A DNA stretch of 64,000 nt. It comes from Ryuthela nishihirai (Eukaryota; Arthropoda; Arachnida; Araneae; Heptathelidae). The notes beneath the pieces were generated by a model, which saw only the letters and a list, made by a program, of their open reading frames with translations, was not told the DNA's origin and ran no database searches. Where the stretch lies: assembly GCA_038380435.1 (NCBI GenBank), contig JAWZYU010000017.1, forward strand, positions 20,521,283 through 20,585,282, read 5' to 3'. Of this stretch, positions 1-12,231 are shown in pieces. Positions within the stretch are counted from its first letter, which is position 1. Every line of letters starts with the position of its first letter. Position numbers and translations under genes: made by a program.

Positions 1-118
1 TTGGCTTACAGTGGCCAAATGCAGCAGCTGTAGCTTGGAAGAGACATATCTGGAGAGGAAAATTGCAATCTGGTAGGACCTCTGTAGCCCTTGGCTGCAG
101 GAGGATTTTGTATGTATA
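1..118 (+). mobile_element. 3' end of an RTE-type non-LTR retrotransposon (fragment)
   Basis: The plus strand reads as the last residues of an endonuclease/reverse-transcriptase polyprotein (WPNAAAVAWKRHIWRGK and following). The same C-terminal block recurs at 38540-38640 (+) and about 48060-48140 (-). The element continues to the left of the window, so only its 3' tail is seen. It is unrelated to the host exon that follows 225 bp downstream. Confidence 0.65.
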
Positions 119-342
119 TAATCATCCACTAGAACGAAACTAGGAAAGGTAGTTGGATATGAGTTAAGATCCAAATAATAAAAGAAACCCAGAAATTTAT
201 TTCTTAACAATAATTACTTTTGTGAAAAATTATGGAACCAGAAATATTTAACTACAGCTTTGTTTGTCACAAAAAGTTTCATATGTAGTACTATATACCA
301 CATTTCATGTTATTCCATTTCTAGACTGAAAGGTTGTTACAG

Positions 343-497
343 ATGCCTCAATGGAGAAGACATTCCTTATCTGCCAGTGAAGATTCCTTTAGCAGTAGTA
401 GTAGTCATAGGTTGAGAAAGCGAAGGTTATCTCCAGAAGAACATTATGACCAATATCATAGCCATTCCAGAAGAATGAGATATTCAAAATCAACAAG
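343..497 (+). CDS. N-terminal coding exon of a probable CLK/Doa-family (LAMMER) kinase
   Basis: The exon starts with an ATG just after a possible acceptor (ttgttacag|ATG); a second acceptor, ttccatttctag, lies 18 bp upstream, so up to 18 nt of 5' UTR may belong to it. It encodes 51 complete codons plus two bases (phase 2) and ends at AAG|gtaaaa, a good donor. The peptide begins MPQWRRHSLSAS and has a Ser run followed by RLRKRR and many His, Tyr and Arg residues. This resembles the N-terminal tails of CLK kinases, which have SSSSHKRRKR-like stretches and direct the kinase to SR splicing factors in the nucleus. The exon at 59947 starts in the matching phase. No kinase motif is in the window, so another RS-domain protein remains possible. 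Confidence 0.6.
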
Positions 498-1378
498 GTA
501 AAAATATTTTGTTTACAAATTAGATGTATGTAAAGAATCATGATCAACACTGTTGATTTAACAGTATCTTAAACTTAAAAATTAACACTTTTGGAATAGA
601 TAGCATAATAAATAATAATTTGTAGTTGGAGTGCATTCATAGATGGGAGTAATCAATATCAAATATGTATACAATCCATATCACTAAAAATAGTTCAACC
701 AAATTGTGTTGTATGATACAGATATTGTTTGTTCATAGGTAAATAAATTTGTACACATAAACTTAGTAATAGGATAGCTTGGATTTTATTTTCTGTTTCT
801 CTGTCATAACCAAAACACGTAGCAGATCAAGTGCAGGGTGTTTAGGAATAAATACATGATTTTTTTTTTGTCCATGGTTCCAGTAGGGTTTTAATTTTAA
901 TATTGACTAGTAGTTCAAAATTATATGTTATTTATAAACACTCTTCTGAAATTCTGGTAAATTTTTCTAGATACCAAACATTAGAGAGAATGGCTACCTA
1001 ATGTCCAATAACAGATTCTTTCACACTAGTTTTAAGGTCTAACACATTTCTTCATTTGTTTTACTTATTATTGTAAATGGTGTATGTTATTTGCATTTTG
1101 TTCATTTTCTGACAGAGTGAGAATTACCAAATAAGAATTACTATCAAATCCTCAGAAATTGGCTAAATAATATATATAGATCTTGTGTTTGAAATGACCT
1201 TTACAGACATCTAACCTATAATTCAGATGTAACTTTAAGAATTTTGCTTTTGGGCACATATACTTCAATTACTGTGACATAAGATTAAGCAATCATACAA
1301 TAAGTAGCCTAATATATAAGTGTTTGTAATTTTATCTAATTCCCCTTGATGCAAAAAAAAAAACTATTTCTAGGTATT
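498..1378. other. AT-rich intronic sequence, nothing recognised
   Basis: There are short A and T runs and no convincing ORF, inverted repeat or transposon end. Confidence 0.5.
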
Positions 1379-1605
1379 CTGTTTTTGTGGCCAAGTGGTT
1401 AGTGTGCTTGGCTACTGATCAGAGGAACCTGGGTTTGAGTCCTGGGTAAGACATGGATGTTTGTCTTTCTGTTAAGGTCCCACCATCCTCACAGACCTTC
1501 TGCAATGGCAAACTGAATTTATATATATAAACTGACAAGCTCCTGTCAGACCTCTGTGGCAAGCAGCTGCTAGAGGGGGTGTTTTTATTTATTTTTTTTA
1601 TTGTA
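1379..1605 (+). mobile_element. SINE2 copy (diverged)
   Basis: The tRNA-like head contains an A-box-like GGCCAAGTGGTTAG and a B-box-like GGGTTTGAGTCC. A body with CTGTCAGACCTCTGTGGCAA and a tail GAGGGGGTGTTTTTATTT follow. It differs from the better copies at 6724 and 17866 by several substitutions and an insertion, so it is an older copy. Confidence 0.8.
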
Positions 1606-3028
1606 GTTACCTCTTTTCTAAATTTCAGTTATTTGATAAGGTAAACACTTTATTTCTTGCTTTTTTTGTACACTTTTTGGCTTATCATACAACTGACAAA
1701 AGTTATTAGGTTTAGACAAAGGTAACAGATCAGGATTGCTACTGAAATCACATTGGAATAATTAAATTTATATTTATTGATTATGAAGTTAATCATTAAT
1801 TGTTAATCCTGCTACAGTACAAACAGCAATATAGTAATGTTGCAAATATCAAATGATGAAAATGCAGTCCCTAAAATTCTACCACTTAGTGCAGATTTAA
1901 ACTCATTCAAAGTGTTTCATGTACACCCATGTGTACAGGACAATTTCAGTTTCAATTTAGATCAATTTTTAAAATTGAAGGAAATTGTTTTAGCTTTAAC
2001 TCTGTCAAGATGCTAATTAAGAGCAAATTAAGTACCATATTTAGTGTTTCTACTGTTTTACAAATAAAAAAAGTTAGATCATTAGTTTCTCTTAAATAAT
2101 GCAGGTCCTATACATACCAATTTCCAACAAAAACAAATATTTCTATTGCCATCAAATATTTTAATTATCACATATCATTATTCTTTAGCTTTTTCATAAT
2201 GTGATGTCATATAACCATCTGTGAAAAACTTCTTTTTCTCCTGTGCTTGTTTTCATAATGTTTCAAAACAGGGTGATATTCAGCCAGTACACCATACTGG
2301 TTGTTATAATATTGAAATACCTCCTTACCTGTTGTTAAATAGTATAACAATAACTATGATAAGCAGTTATTAAACCCATTAGTTCAAGCTAACTGTTTTA
2401 AGATGTTGCAGTGGCCATAAATGGTTGGTGTTACCATACTAGTTGTTAAATATTTTGACTATCACCCCTGCTTGAGAATGTCCTATCTTACTATTCTGCT
2501 TAAATGAATGATAAATATCTGAATTATTGTATAAAGTTGAAATGAATATCTGATTAATTGCATTCTGCAAATAGTGTTACTTGTGAAGTAACTAATGTAA
2601 GCTTCATTTACTAGATATAAGACAAGACTTGCACAATTAATATGTACTATAGCAGTAAGGGGAATTCTGTAAAACTAAGGGTGCATAGTTGCAAATTCTG
2701 ATGTTCAGTATGTCTAGCTTCAAATTATAAAGATGGACAAAGCCAGAGGATTTAGCATATCTGAAAAGGGCATCTATATGGTGGAGCAGTGTGTAGGAGA
2801 CAGACCCCCGGAAGCAATTGCAGATACTTTGAAAGAGTGTAGAGCACTCAGCTGCACACCATATGATATCAAGGTCTGTACAGTGGTAGTGTCTCTGCAA
2901 CCCTCAGAACAGCTGCCAAAGCATTGACGATTTACTAGTTGGCTGTTCACAGTATCATCCAAGACAGTATTTACAGCATATCTGTAGGTCCTATGTCCAA
3001 AATTTGCTGCCTCACCACGTTAGAATGG
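1606..3028. other. Intronic sequence, nothing recognised
   Basis: Overlapping small ORFs on both strands at 2637-2962 mark a slightly GC-richer patch ending against the SINE2 at 3029. I do not recognise the peptides; it may be the relic of an unidentified element. Confidence 0.4.
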
Positions 3029-3236
3029 TAGCCATCCCATGGCCAAGTGGTTAGCACACTTGGCTTCTGATCTAAGGGACCTGGGTTCGAGCCACGTGTA
3101 AGGCATGGAAGTATGTGTAGTTTTTCTGCTGAGGTCCTGCCATCCTCTCAGATCTTCTACTATGGCATATAAACTGACAGGCTCCAGTCAGACCTCTGTG
3201 GCATGAAGCTGCTTGAGGGGGTATTTATTTTTATAC
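3029..3236 (+). mobile_element. SINE2 copy
   Basis: The copy is full length, with head CCCATGGCCAAGTGGTTAGC, B box GGTTCGAGCC, the conserved segment GCATATAAACTGACAGGCTC and tail TGAGGGGGTATTTATTTTTA. Confidence 0.85.
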
Positions 3237-5090
3237 CAATTACTACAAACTGTATGAGCTTTACTTGGCAGGTGACAAATGGAAAATGTGGCCATATTGG
3301 ATGAGGGTAACATCTATCTAGATGACTGCAACTAGTTCTGGTCAATATATTACTGATGAATCAACCAAATACCCTATCACTTTTAAGACTTCAGTCTTTC
3401 CCTTGATTTCTAAGCATATCTTTTATCCATGACTCTCTCTGACTTGTCAGGTTGCACAAGGGCTGCAAGTTGTCATCAAGGGCATGGTGCCAGAAATAAT
3501 GTTCCAATTTATTATGATCTTGTGCTGTTGGTTTGAATTAGGATCTGAATGTAGTTGAGAAAAATGAAGTTTGTGTAATTTTGCAAAAGGAGTTTCCATG
3601 AAAATGGAAGACTGACATATTTAATCTCCGATTTGCAAAGAATCTTTATATATTATAAAATATTTTTAACCATATTCAAATAAAATATTTATGTGTTATG
3701 TGTAGAGATTGTGGGGTGGAAAAGGTTCCTTTTAAGAAAAAAAAATATTTTTTTTAAAATTCTAACAAAGTCTAGAAACCACTTTAAGGTTATACAAAGT
3801 TTTTTCATGCAACATTCCAATTCAGACAAGTCATGTTCCTTTGCTACTACTTCCATTAGAACTAACCATACCTGGATATGTCTGCTAGAACAGTAGCTAA
3901 CTCTTTAAATGCTATTCCAGTTAAGGATTAATAAACCTTAACCATTATCCAAGTTCCACTACTATATTTTTCTGAAAAAAATTTTCTTTAAAATAGATTT
4001 TTTTAAAATATAATTATTATTAAAGTACAAGAAAAATTAACGAGTTTCAAACATATAATAGCTTTAAAATGTCAACTGTTAACAATCATATTTGATTGTC
4101 CTGGAATGACTGTGTAAACTTTGTAGTGATATTCCTCTTTGTGAGAGGATCAAATATGCCCAAAGAACTATGCCTGCATGAGCAATGGTTTCAAGTAAAA
4201 CAAGTTGAAAGACTGATGACGTCACATCTGCTTACAACCAAATATACTTTATTGAAATGATTATGTAATGGAAGTCATGCAACAGGCATAGCATGTAATG
4301 ACACAGGGTGCCAGCATGACTGTGGTGGGAAAACTGAATATCTCCACAACTTGTAGGTACTGATAAAATGAAAACACATAGATGACAAGTAGTACAATGT
4401 ATATGGGATTTCTAGATTTGGCCTAAGGCCAAAAAATTCTTAATCTGGCCCTGGGTTGAGGGGTAATTTTTTTTTAATGTAAGGTTATCACTAGATCATT
4501 CATACACATAATCATTTCTTTTATATTATTATTAATGTTTCTAATATTGGTTTATTTTATAGCATAATTTTAATAAAAAGAGGATACATTTATTAACTTT
4601 TTTTCCCCTACCATTTTCTGTATATTCTTTTTGTCTGCACTATTACCCAGTGGACACTTAGGGATAGATCCATGTTATGTTAATAAGGAGTCGGATTCAG
4701 AGTTCATTAACTTCTTAATAAATAAGCTTTTTATGGAGAAATGTGACTGAAGATATATTGAAAATCTCTATATTCAACAATATTCATATGGTGTTTAAAA
4801 AGTTATAGAAGCTGTAATATTTGATAACAACTTGTTTGGCAAATATTCAGAATAGCAAAATTGTATTATTTCACAAGCTGTTAAAATTAATCTTATGCAG
4901 TTTTTTGGCCAATTCCTGCCACTGATGTTGCTTAATATTCCAGCTTTCACAATTCTTTAAACACTGAAGGAATATTATTGAAAATCGAGATTTAAATAAA
5001 TTTGATTGAGATTATTATACTTCAGTCACATTTTACCACAAAAAGCTTTTTCAAGAAGTTATTGTTACCTAAATCAGACTTGAGATATTG
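3237..5090. other. Intronic sequence, nothing recognised
   Basis: AT-rich sequence with T and A runs. The ORFs here are short and unconvincing. Confidence 0.45.
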
Positions 5091-5475
5091 GGGCAGGGGT
5101 GGCTCGGTTGGTAGCGCGTCAGGCTCATAATCTACAGTTCCCAGGTTCGAGTCTCAGCTGAGTCAGCATTGAGACTTATCTCTGCAAAACTCCCCACCCT
5201 GCCCCATGGTCAGTAGGGAACACCGATGGGCTTGGAAAGGCCGCTGTCCATCGGATGTGACGTTAAGCTGTGGACCCCGTGTGCAGGAGAGCCATACCCT
5301 GTGCACGTTAAAGAACACGCTGGGTGGCCTTGATGGGAGGATGCCATCTGTCACCCAACAGCTGTTCCAGTGGGTCCCCTCCCCCAACCTTCTCTGAGCT
5401 TTCGGGGTCCTCAAGACTTGTCCATTTAGCCCATGATGTGCAAAAAAGTGCCGCTCAGAGGTAAAACAACCCAAC
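5091..5475 (+). mobile_element. SINE1 copy retaining a tRNA-Met-like CAT anticodon region
   Basis: The copy is full length. The head has an A box (GTGGCTCGGTTGGTAGCGCG) and B box (GGTTCGAGTC), and the anticodon arm reads GGCTCATAATCTAC, close to eukaryotic elongator tRNA-Met; most other copies have CGT in place of CAT. A core with GACGTTAAGC and GTGCACGTTAAAGAACACGC follows, and the copy ends GAGGTAAAACAACCCAAC. The open frames across it, such as the 112-codon minus ORF, are passive readings of the SINE. Confidence 0.9.
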
Positions 5476-6723
5476 TTTTGACATAAACACCAGTTTGCCA
5501 ATGATATTAAATATCTGTTTTGTATTTTTTGAGCAGTAGACTTTGGAAGTCAGGTGATACATTAACAATAAATGGGACGTGCACTGTGTTTCACAGGTAA
5601 ACTCTTTTCTTTGCACTTAAAAAAAGTTTTTTTTTTTGTTTTTTTAATGGAGTAAAATAAGATACAGAAATTCTATATTTTTTTAACCTTCTATTATCAC
5701 TAATTTCATTGTACAACACTGAAAATGTATCAGAAATGAAAACAGCCATTTTTTTACTAATTTTGAGGTGCTCAGCACGATTGTGACATTAAAAATGGGT
5801 GATTGTCTCTTGCTTTGAAAATAATGGAGGCTGCATACTGATTTGAGTATATACTGTGTATACTGATTTAAGTCTTTTACATGCTGTATGAAGTGCCGAC
5901 AGGACACAATACCAGGGAGCTATTGCATCATTTTTACACATTTTTGGATCTTGATAACACATTCAAATTGACTTTTTAAAAACTGATTTTGCCACATAAC
6001 TTATTGAACAAATAATGGTCAAAGATTAGATCAACTTCTTGCAGTTTAGTTCGGTTAGCTTAATATTTACCTAATGTATGAGATATTTGCAAAGACTACT
6101 GCCTCCCCCCAATTTTAAAATTCATAACTAGAAATAAGTCCAAAAAAAAAGAGTAAACTTATATCATAAAAGATAACTAAATAGGAATAGAAAATATACA
6201 CTATTTGCAATGAATTTTCATGCTTCTGGTTTTCACTCAAAATAACCTCTTAGATCCAGCTCCCATGGTATTCTTTCGTTTTTGTCAAATTTTGAAAATT
6301 ATTTTTAATATTCATCAGTTTGATATGCATTAAATATTGGGAAATTTTCAATATCGAGTATTACAATTTTTGCAAGCTATTTTTGTATATTATTGTAAAT
6401 ACTGCCCACATTTTTAAATGATATCTTTTTTTCAGTTTTTTTAAATGGTAGTAAATTACATCTTACCTTGTGACATACTTTATTCCATGTGTGCAATATT
6501 CACAGCCACTGAATATTAACAATCAATGATTATAAGTTGGGGGGGGCAAAATATATTATTTTACCCCTCTCTAAATCTTTGTTTTTTACCGTACATCTGT
6601 GCTGTTTAATAAAATTTTATTGGCCATGATTATTCGTTATCTGTACAAATAATGTCATCAGTGCAGTTCAGCAAAATAAGGCTGATGCTTTCTTATACTA
6701 TAAACAAATTGATTTAATAATTG
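5476..6723. other. AT-rich intronic sequence, nothing recognised
   Basis: Contains poly-T, poly-G and poly-A runs. The minus ORF at 5683-5907 has no recognisable domain. Confidence 0.45.
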
Positions 6724-6938
6724 GTAGCCGTCCCGTGGCTGAGTGGTTAGCACTCTTGGCTACTGATCTAAGGGACCTGGGTTCGAGCCCCGGGTAAGGC
6801 ATGGCTGTTTGTGTCGTTTTTCTGCTGAGGTCCTGCCATCCTCTCAGATCTCCTACTGTGGCATATAAACTGACAGGCTCCTGTCAGACCTCTGTGGCAA
6901 GCAGCTGCTTGAGGGGGTATTTATTTATATTTATTATT
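6724..6938 (+). mobile_element. SINE2 copy, near consensus
   Basis: Head GCCGTCCCGTGGCTGAGTGG, B box GGTTCGAGCCCCGGGTAAGG, the body and tail GAGGGGGTATTTATTTATAT are all present. The tail directly abuts the LTR candidate at 6942. Confidence 0.88.
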
Positions 6939-6941
6939 ATT

Positions 6942-8133
6942 AATGATTACAAATCTAAGAGAAGGCATCGAAACAATGGGTAAACTCTCCTCTCCTGAGT
7001 TAGAGCTCATGCAGACTTTTACAATTTAACTAACTCTTTTATTTACAAAATCGATCAAAGTTTTTAAGGGCTTCTCTCTTGCCAATGACTGATTGTAGTT
7101 CTATCTGCGTTTGCTGCTGCTGTTCCTTAATTTTACGTACCGAGCTGATTTAAACTCTCATTAGAACTTTGTTATGCATATGAAAAACGGTCAATTCCTA
7201 CCTCGTATTGCCATCATGTCCTTGACTGTTGCTGGTCATCGCAGAAGCAGGGGAATGGAGGGCAGGAGCACATCAGTCCTTAATCATGTCTGTCAGTGTT
7301 GGTGAAGCCATCAAAGTTCAGCTCGACGGCGCTTGAAGCGGGAGTGAAAGCACAAATCAGTAGGTGAGGGTGACCACCATAGCCTTAGCGGCAGTCTATT
7401 GGCGTCTCCGAACATCAGATCATCAAGGCATCACTTTCTAGCATCTGTCACATTATGGTTCACAATTACCATCTCAGAGAGACATATCCTATAGTAGAGC
7501 AACATGAACTTTTTTGGAGAAAGTCGAGCGCGCTCTCTCCGGAGTGGAACGGCATCTGCACACTTCCTTAGCATTCACTTTTTCCTTTTCATCTTTCCAC
7601 TCCAAAAGTTTTTGGGGCAGAATTCTTTGTTAGTTCCTTTGTTTTTTTCCACTTTCCTCTTTGGTCGCCCTTCATTCCCTTCTTTCCCATGCATTGAGAC
7701 CAATGGGGGGCTCCCACAAATTTACATAGGCCCACATGGTCTTGTATTTTTGGAAGATCGCATCTTTAGCTGCTAGCTATAAATGTTTATGATTTTATGC
7801 ATCTGCAATTCGGTGAGAATGTGTAGGAGGCCATAAATGTCCCAATCAAACCAGACGGAGCAGTTGTATTTTGCCTCTCTTGTCTGCTAATTGGGGTTGA
7901 TGTTGCAGGTGCCATTTTATGGGGGGGAGGGTTGTGTGTTGTGCCTTATCTCTCGATGCAGTGGCAGCTGTGTTGAAGCAGGGTCCTGCCGAGAGTTTTA
8001 CAGTTCTTTTTTATTATTGCTTCCCTGAAAACAGGTGATGTGCTCAATGGCGTGTGGGATGAGCAGTGACCATTCCTATGTCATCTCCAACTTTGTCCCA
8101 GGGAAGGAAATCTTTCGCATTCCCACAGCCTCC
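6942..8133 (-). mobile_element. Possible LTR of a retroelement with adjoining internal sequence
   Basis: Read on minus, the block begins TGTGGGAATGCGAAAG directly after a purine-rich tract (AAGAAGGGGAGGC at 8134-8146), as a 3' LTR follows its polypurine tract. It ends ATTTGTAATCA, and an AATAAA lies near the distal end. It is clearly less AT-rich than its surroundings. No second copy is in the window, no target duplication is seen, and the plus ORF at 7504-7776 is unrecognised. An unrelated GC-richer unit is the alternative. Confidence 0.35.
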
Positions 8134-8591
8134 CCTTCTTAGGAATGAAAAGCAGACCCGCCAAGGACACACAAAGTGCTGATGAGACTTACAGTTCTGA
8201 ATATTCCCTTGAAGTTATGAACAGATTGGAATCAGTTCATAACTTATCTGACAGACAGCAAAAATTACTTTTTATTCAAAATCTCATATACAGGGAAATA
8301 GACTGATATGTCAGTCTGTAGTGTATCACTTTCAATATATATGGGTTTTTTATTCTTAAACATTTCACACTTTGTGAATTTTTCTTGACAGAGGTTTAAA
8401 ATATAACACTGTTCAATTTCAAATCTTCAGTGCAATTGTTGATATAATTTGATAAGTAAAGTTTTAAAAATTTTCAGAAGTATTAAAATACATATTTCTT
8501 CAACATGTACAGCATTATTTGTAGGGCAACAGAACAATTTATTCTTACATAGTCTCAGTAAAAATATTGATTTTAATAGGGGTAATTTTTT

Positions 8592-10130
8592 TTACCCAAA
8601 CTGACTTTTTTTATAACTTTTTTTAAATGCTTTGTCCAAAGCATCTAAAACATTAATATATTCCAGTTTTGGGTATTTCAACCCACCACAATCTAAGTTA
8701 CCTATAATAGCAGCAGATGGTGAAAGTGACTTATGGCTGTCAAGAAAGTCAGCAATAAATGCATTCTATATTGTTGTGAACTGTTTGAACTAAATATCCA
8801 GCAATGACTGCTAAAGTGGCACTATATAACAAAGTGCGACATAGAGCAAGCTGTTCGAGTTGGCAAAGGCCATCTTTAAGTAAGTCCTGCAGGAAAGTTA
8901 GAGACATTGTTTTATTATTTAAGCTTAGATGAGAGGATGAAACATCAGGTTGGGATAGCAGGAAGCCTATTGTTGAAGGGTTTCTAACCTTCCCATCACA
9001 TTTTATCACATCATGAAACATCAGGCTGTAGCACAGTATTAAACATTTCGTTAGAAACATTACCCACAGTCGAACTTTTCAGAATTTTGCCTATTGCTTT
9101 TGCTGCACTACGTGCATTCATTTGATCATTCCTTCCCCTTAAGTATGTAACACATCCAAAAAATGATTCAACATCATTGCTTGAAAACTTCCTTGTTAGA
9201 ACATAATGAAACTGTCATTTCAAAAGTTTTTAATGTATTTAACAGTAATGTTGTAACTGTTAGTGCTTCATATGTTTCCATACTCAGAAATTGGCATTTG
9301 GCATCAGTACTCTCATCTTTTCACTGCTGCAGGTATAGTAAAAATTCCTTTTCTAACCAGTCAAGTCTCTCATTGGTAACTGATAAAAACTGCTTGCACA
9401 AAGGGTTATTACTGTGTATGTGGAAACTGCGTTTTGAACATTATGCAAAATAAACCACTTGTGAAATATTTGCATAAATTCAGTGATTCTCTTCAAATCA
9501 TGGGGACCTGTAATTGAGAGCTGCTTACCATATTCATGCAGAAATAGAACACAGACGTTATTTCTGGAGAAAATATATTGCCCTTTTGACATTCATTTTT
9601 TCAAAAGTGGAAGGATAGATTTTTTTCTCACATACTTTCAGGTTTCAAAAATTTTTTGCTTGCAAATCATATACTTAAATAAGCATTTGGATGGTACATT
9701 TTTCCCGTGAATGATAAAGTTTTTTTACTCGATAGAAATTCTGACCTAACATTTTTTATTATATGACAATAATCATAACTTAAAACTTAAAATATAGTTT
9801 TCTTTCAGGATCAATTGAATGTTGAATTTCAGGGTTTATTGATCCACCACATGAATTTTTGAACATTACCATGTTAGTTTTATGATTGTCAGTACCAATT
9901 CTTACAACTTTAAATATAATATCTGCAAGTTATTGCATTACATTCAGTGTTAATTTTGTAAGGTCATTTCCTTGTAATTGACAAGTGAAATAATATGCAA
10001 CTGGAATGTGTGGATAATCCAGAAAATAAATAGCACAGTAAGCTGTTAACTAATTTTTTCTGTATGCTTTTAACTCATTTTCTAGGCCATCCATATTTAC
10101 AGTGCCAATGAAACAATCTTGCATTTTACT
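8592..10130 (-). pseudogene. P-element/THAP9-like transposase relic
   Basis: Read on minus with frame changes, the segment follows the order of P-element-type (THAP9-related) transposases. About 10050-9830 gives PHIPVAYYFTCQ, then VRIGTDNHKTNMVMF and NPEIQHSIDPERKLYF. About 9670-9400 gives STFEKMNVKRAIYFL and LKRITEFMQIFHKWF. About 8840-8740 gives LAVIAGYLVQ, and the end at 8700-8592 gives LDCGGLKYPKLEYINVLDA and a terminal stop. The full enzyme is a DDE-type DNA transposase with an inserted GTPase-like domain. Several frameshifts and stops break it, and the N-terminal THAP zinc finger is not found. Inverted repeats and target duplication were not located. Confidence 0.7.
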
Positions 10131-10937
10131 GTAAGATAATACAGGTTAGATTCTCATTTCGTCTATTATAAGTGAACTTAGAAGTTCTTTCTCTGTTATT
10201 TTTTTTTCTCAAGCAATAAGCACTGTTGGACAAGGCTGCTAAATCTAACTTCGGCACTTACAGTTCCTAGATATTTTTTCAGAGTAGAAGAATTTTTTTA
10301 GAGAACTGATTTGCTGCAAGCACGTTTTGTAGCAAGTTCTGGTATCTGGAGCTGAGTGGTGCTAGGTAGCGTCTTTGCTCTAGATACCCGAAGGCTTTGC
10401 CTAAAAGCATCAAATCAACTAGGTTTATTTGAAGCTGTGTACTTGATGAGGCCTAGAGGTCCTGTATAACTAGAGGATGGCCATCTTAGTGATTGACTGT
10501 CATTGGTTGATTGAGTCAAGTGGTTTATGGACTCCATATTTTGTCGTACCGTAAGACGAAAGCCTATGAGTTAGTGTGTTTAACTAGTTAAAACTTCTTA
10601 GTTGTTATAATTTTATACATTTCTACCAATTTTTTTGGCCTATAAAAGCTTCTATAGGCCAAATATATTTTTCTATAGGTAATTTATTTCGCTCATAGAA
10701 ATAAATTACTAAATATTTTTTCCAAGAAACTGCATCAGAAGACGGCATCGGTTCCAAAAGTGAAACGAGCTAATTGAAAACCTATAAATAATTTCTTTCA
10801 AGGTTCGCTTGAAAAACGAGCTAATGTTTCCACTTTGTCGTTTGTCTATGCTAATATTTGTTCGTCTCTCAGTTAATTGTTGTCTGTCCGTCTGTCATTC
10901 TATCCGTCTATCGACAATAAACTTTTTTACTTTTAGA
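10131..10937. other. Intronic sequence with two adjacent short hairpins
   Basis: Two small inverted repeats sit side by side. TTGGCCTATA (10635-10644) pairs with TATAGGCCAA (10653-10662), and GTAATTTATTTC (10679-10690) pairs with GAAATAAATTAC (10698-10709). Otherwise I recognise nothing. Confidence 0.4.
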
Positions 10938-11690
10938 GATAAATGGAAAATTCTTTTTGAGTTGGATAGATGTCTAAGAAATATTGCGATTCGCAATTTT
11001 GAAATCTTCCAATAGCTTTAATAGCGCCCTTTAGCGGTGGGGAAAAATGCTAAAATTTCTAACGAATATTGCAAACAAACTACACTGGAAATCTGAAATT
11101 TTGATACTAGAGTGTTATGGTCAGAAGGTTTACAATGGCAAACAAGGCTTTGCTCTTTTAGCCAAAAGGGGGTGCGAAAAAGAAACGTTTTTAAGCGATA
11201 AACGAAATAATCTCGTTTTTCCTTTTACAGGTACTTACAAAATATTAATATTTACATTTTTCGATTCCTCATCAGTTGGAATTTCCACTGTTAGAAAGTG
11301 CTAAAGGCGAAAAAAAAACGCGAAAGGCGGCCTCTAGCGGCGGAAAAAAGCTGGCAAAATTCCAAATCTTTAAACGAATATTGCAAACGATCTATTTATT
11401 CTAGATACTTAAACTTTTGTTCAAAGAGTGTAATGGTCAAGTGGCTTACACTAATAGTAATGTTTTGTCCCATTATACCAAGGGGGTGTTGGTAAAATGC
11501 AACTTTTCTGCTTTAAGAGATAAATCAAAAACATATCTTGTGTTTTACAGATACTAATAAAATATTAATAGTTTATTTTCCCAATTATGCAGTAGTTTGA
11601 ATTTCCTTTATCGGAGGATATTGGCTGCAAAAGCATTTGAATATGTAAAATAGCTAGAAGAACGCCCTTTCGCCTCTGGCGCATATGGGA
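10938..11690 (+). repeat. Diverged tandem repeat, units of roughly 255-325 bp
   Basis: Landmarks recur in order. A (G)AGATAAATGGAAA-type segment occurs near 10938, 11193 and 11517. AACGAATATTGCAAAC occurs near 11062 and 11380, a TAGCGGYGG-type segment near 11030 and 11335, and TTACAGRTACT followed by AAAATATTAATA near 11227 and 11550. Units are strongly diverged. The short plus ORFs here are not conserved between units, so I treat them as chance. Confidence 0.6.
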
Positions 11691-11705
11691 ATCTCGTTTT
11701 CAAAG

Positions 11706-12025
11706 AGGGCGGGGGTGGCTCACTCGGTAGCGCGCCATGCTCGTAATCTGCAGTTCCCAGGTTCAAGTCCCAGCTGGGTCAGCGTTGAGATTTATCTCTG
11801 CAAAACTCCCCGCCTTGCCCACGGTCAGAAGGGGACAACGATGGTCTTTGAACGGCCGCTTTCCATCGGATGAGGCGTTAAGCTGTGACCCTGTATATGG
11901 GAGAGCCACACCCTGCGCACGTTAAAGAAATGCTGGATAGCCTTGGCAAGAGGTACCATCTGTCCCCCCAACCTTCTCTGAGCCTTCGGCGTCTTTGTGA
12001 CCTGGCCATTTAGTTTATGATGTGC
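11706..12025 (+). mobile_element. SINE1 copy, 3' truncated
   Basis: The tRNA-like head and core are intact. The copy ends near TTTATGATGTGCAC, where an RTE fragment begins at 12026, so the last 40 bp or so of the SINE are missing. Confidence 0.85.
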
Positions 12026-12231
12026 ACTATAATGATGAGGTTAGGCAAAGGAGTTTGCAACCTCCTTTAAGCAGCATATTGTGCAGAGAGAGACTCTGTT
12101 GGTTTGGCCATGTTGCCCGTATGAATAATTATAGATTGGCGAATAGGGTTATGAACAGTGTGCCTAAAGGCTTCAGAAAGAAGGGGAGACCTAGGATGCG
12201 GAGGGCAGACAATGTGAAACAGGACCTTGTT
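12026..12231 (+). mobile_element. RTE C-terminal coding fragment
   Basis: It encodes SLQPPLSSILCRERLCWFGH, then NSVPKGFRKKGRPRMRRADN. The same block occurs at 38340-38520 (+) and 48130-48350 (-), where it forms the C-terminal part of an RTE-type polyprotein. Here it stops after VKQDLVRI and continues in frame into Jockey reverse transcriptase, an abrupt and artificial fusion. Confidence 0.75.

Noticed and set aside
2637..2962. Overlapping ORFs on both strands as a possible small gene
   Set aside because: No recognisable motif, splice context or repeat; kept only as a note under the intronic gap.
10809..11495. Several plus ORFs of 65-85 codons
   Set aside because: They fall in or beside the diverged tandem repeat and show no shared reading frame between units.
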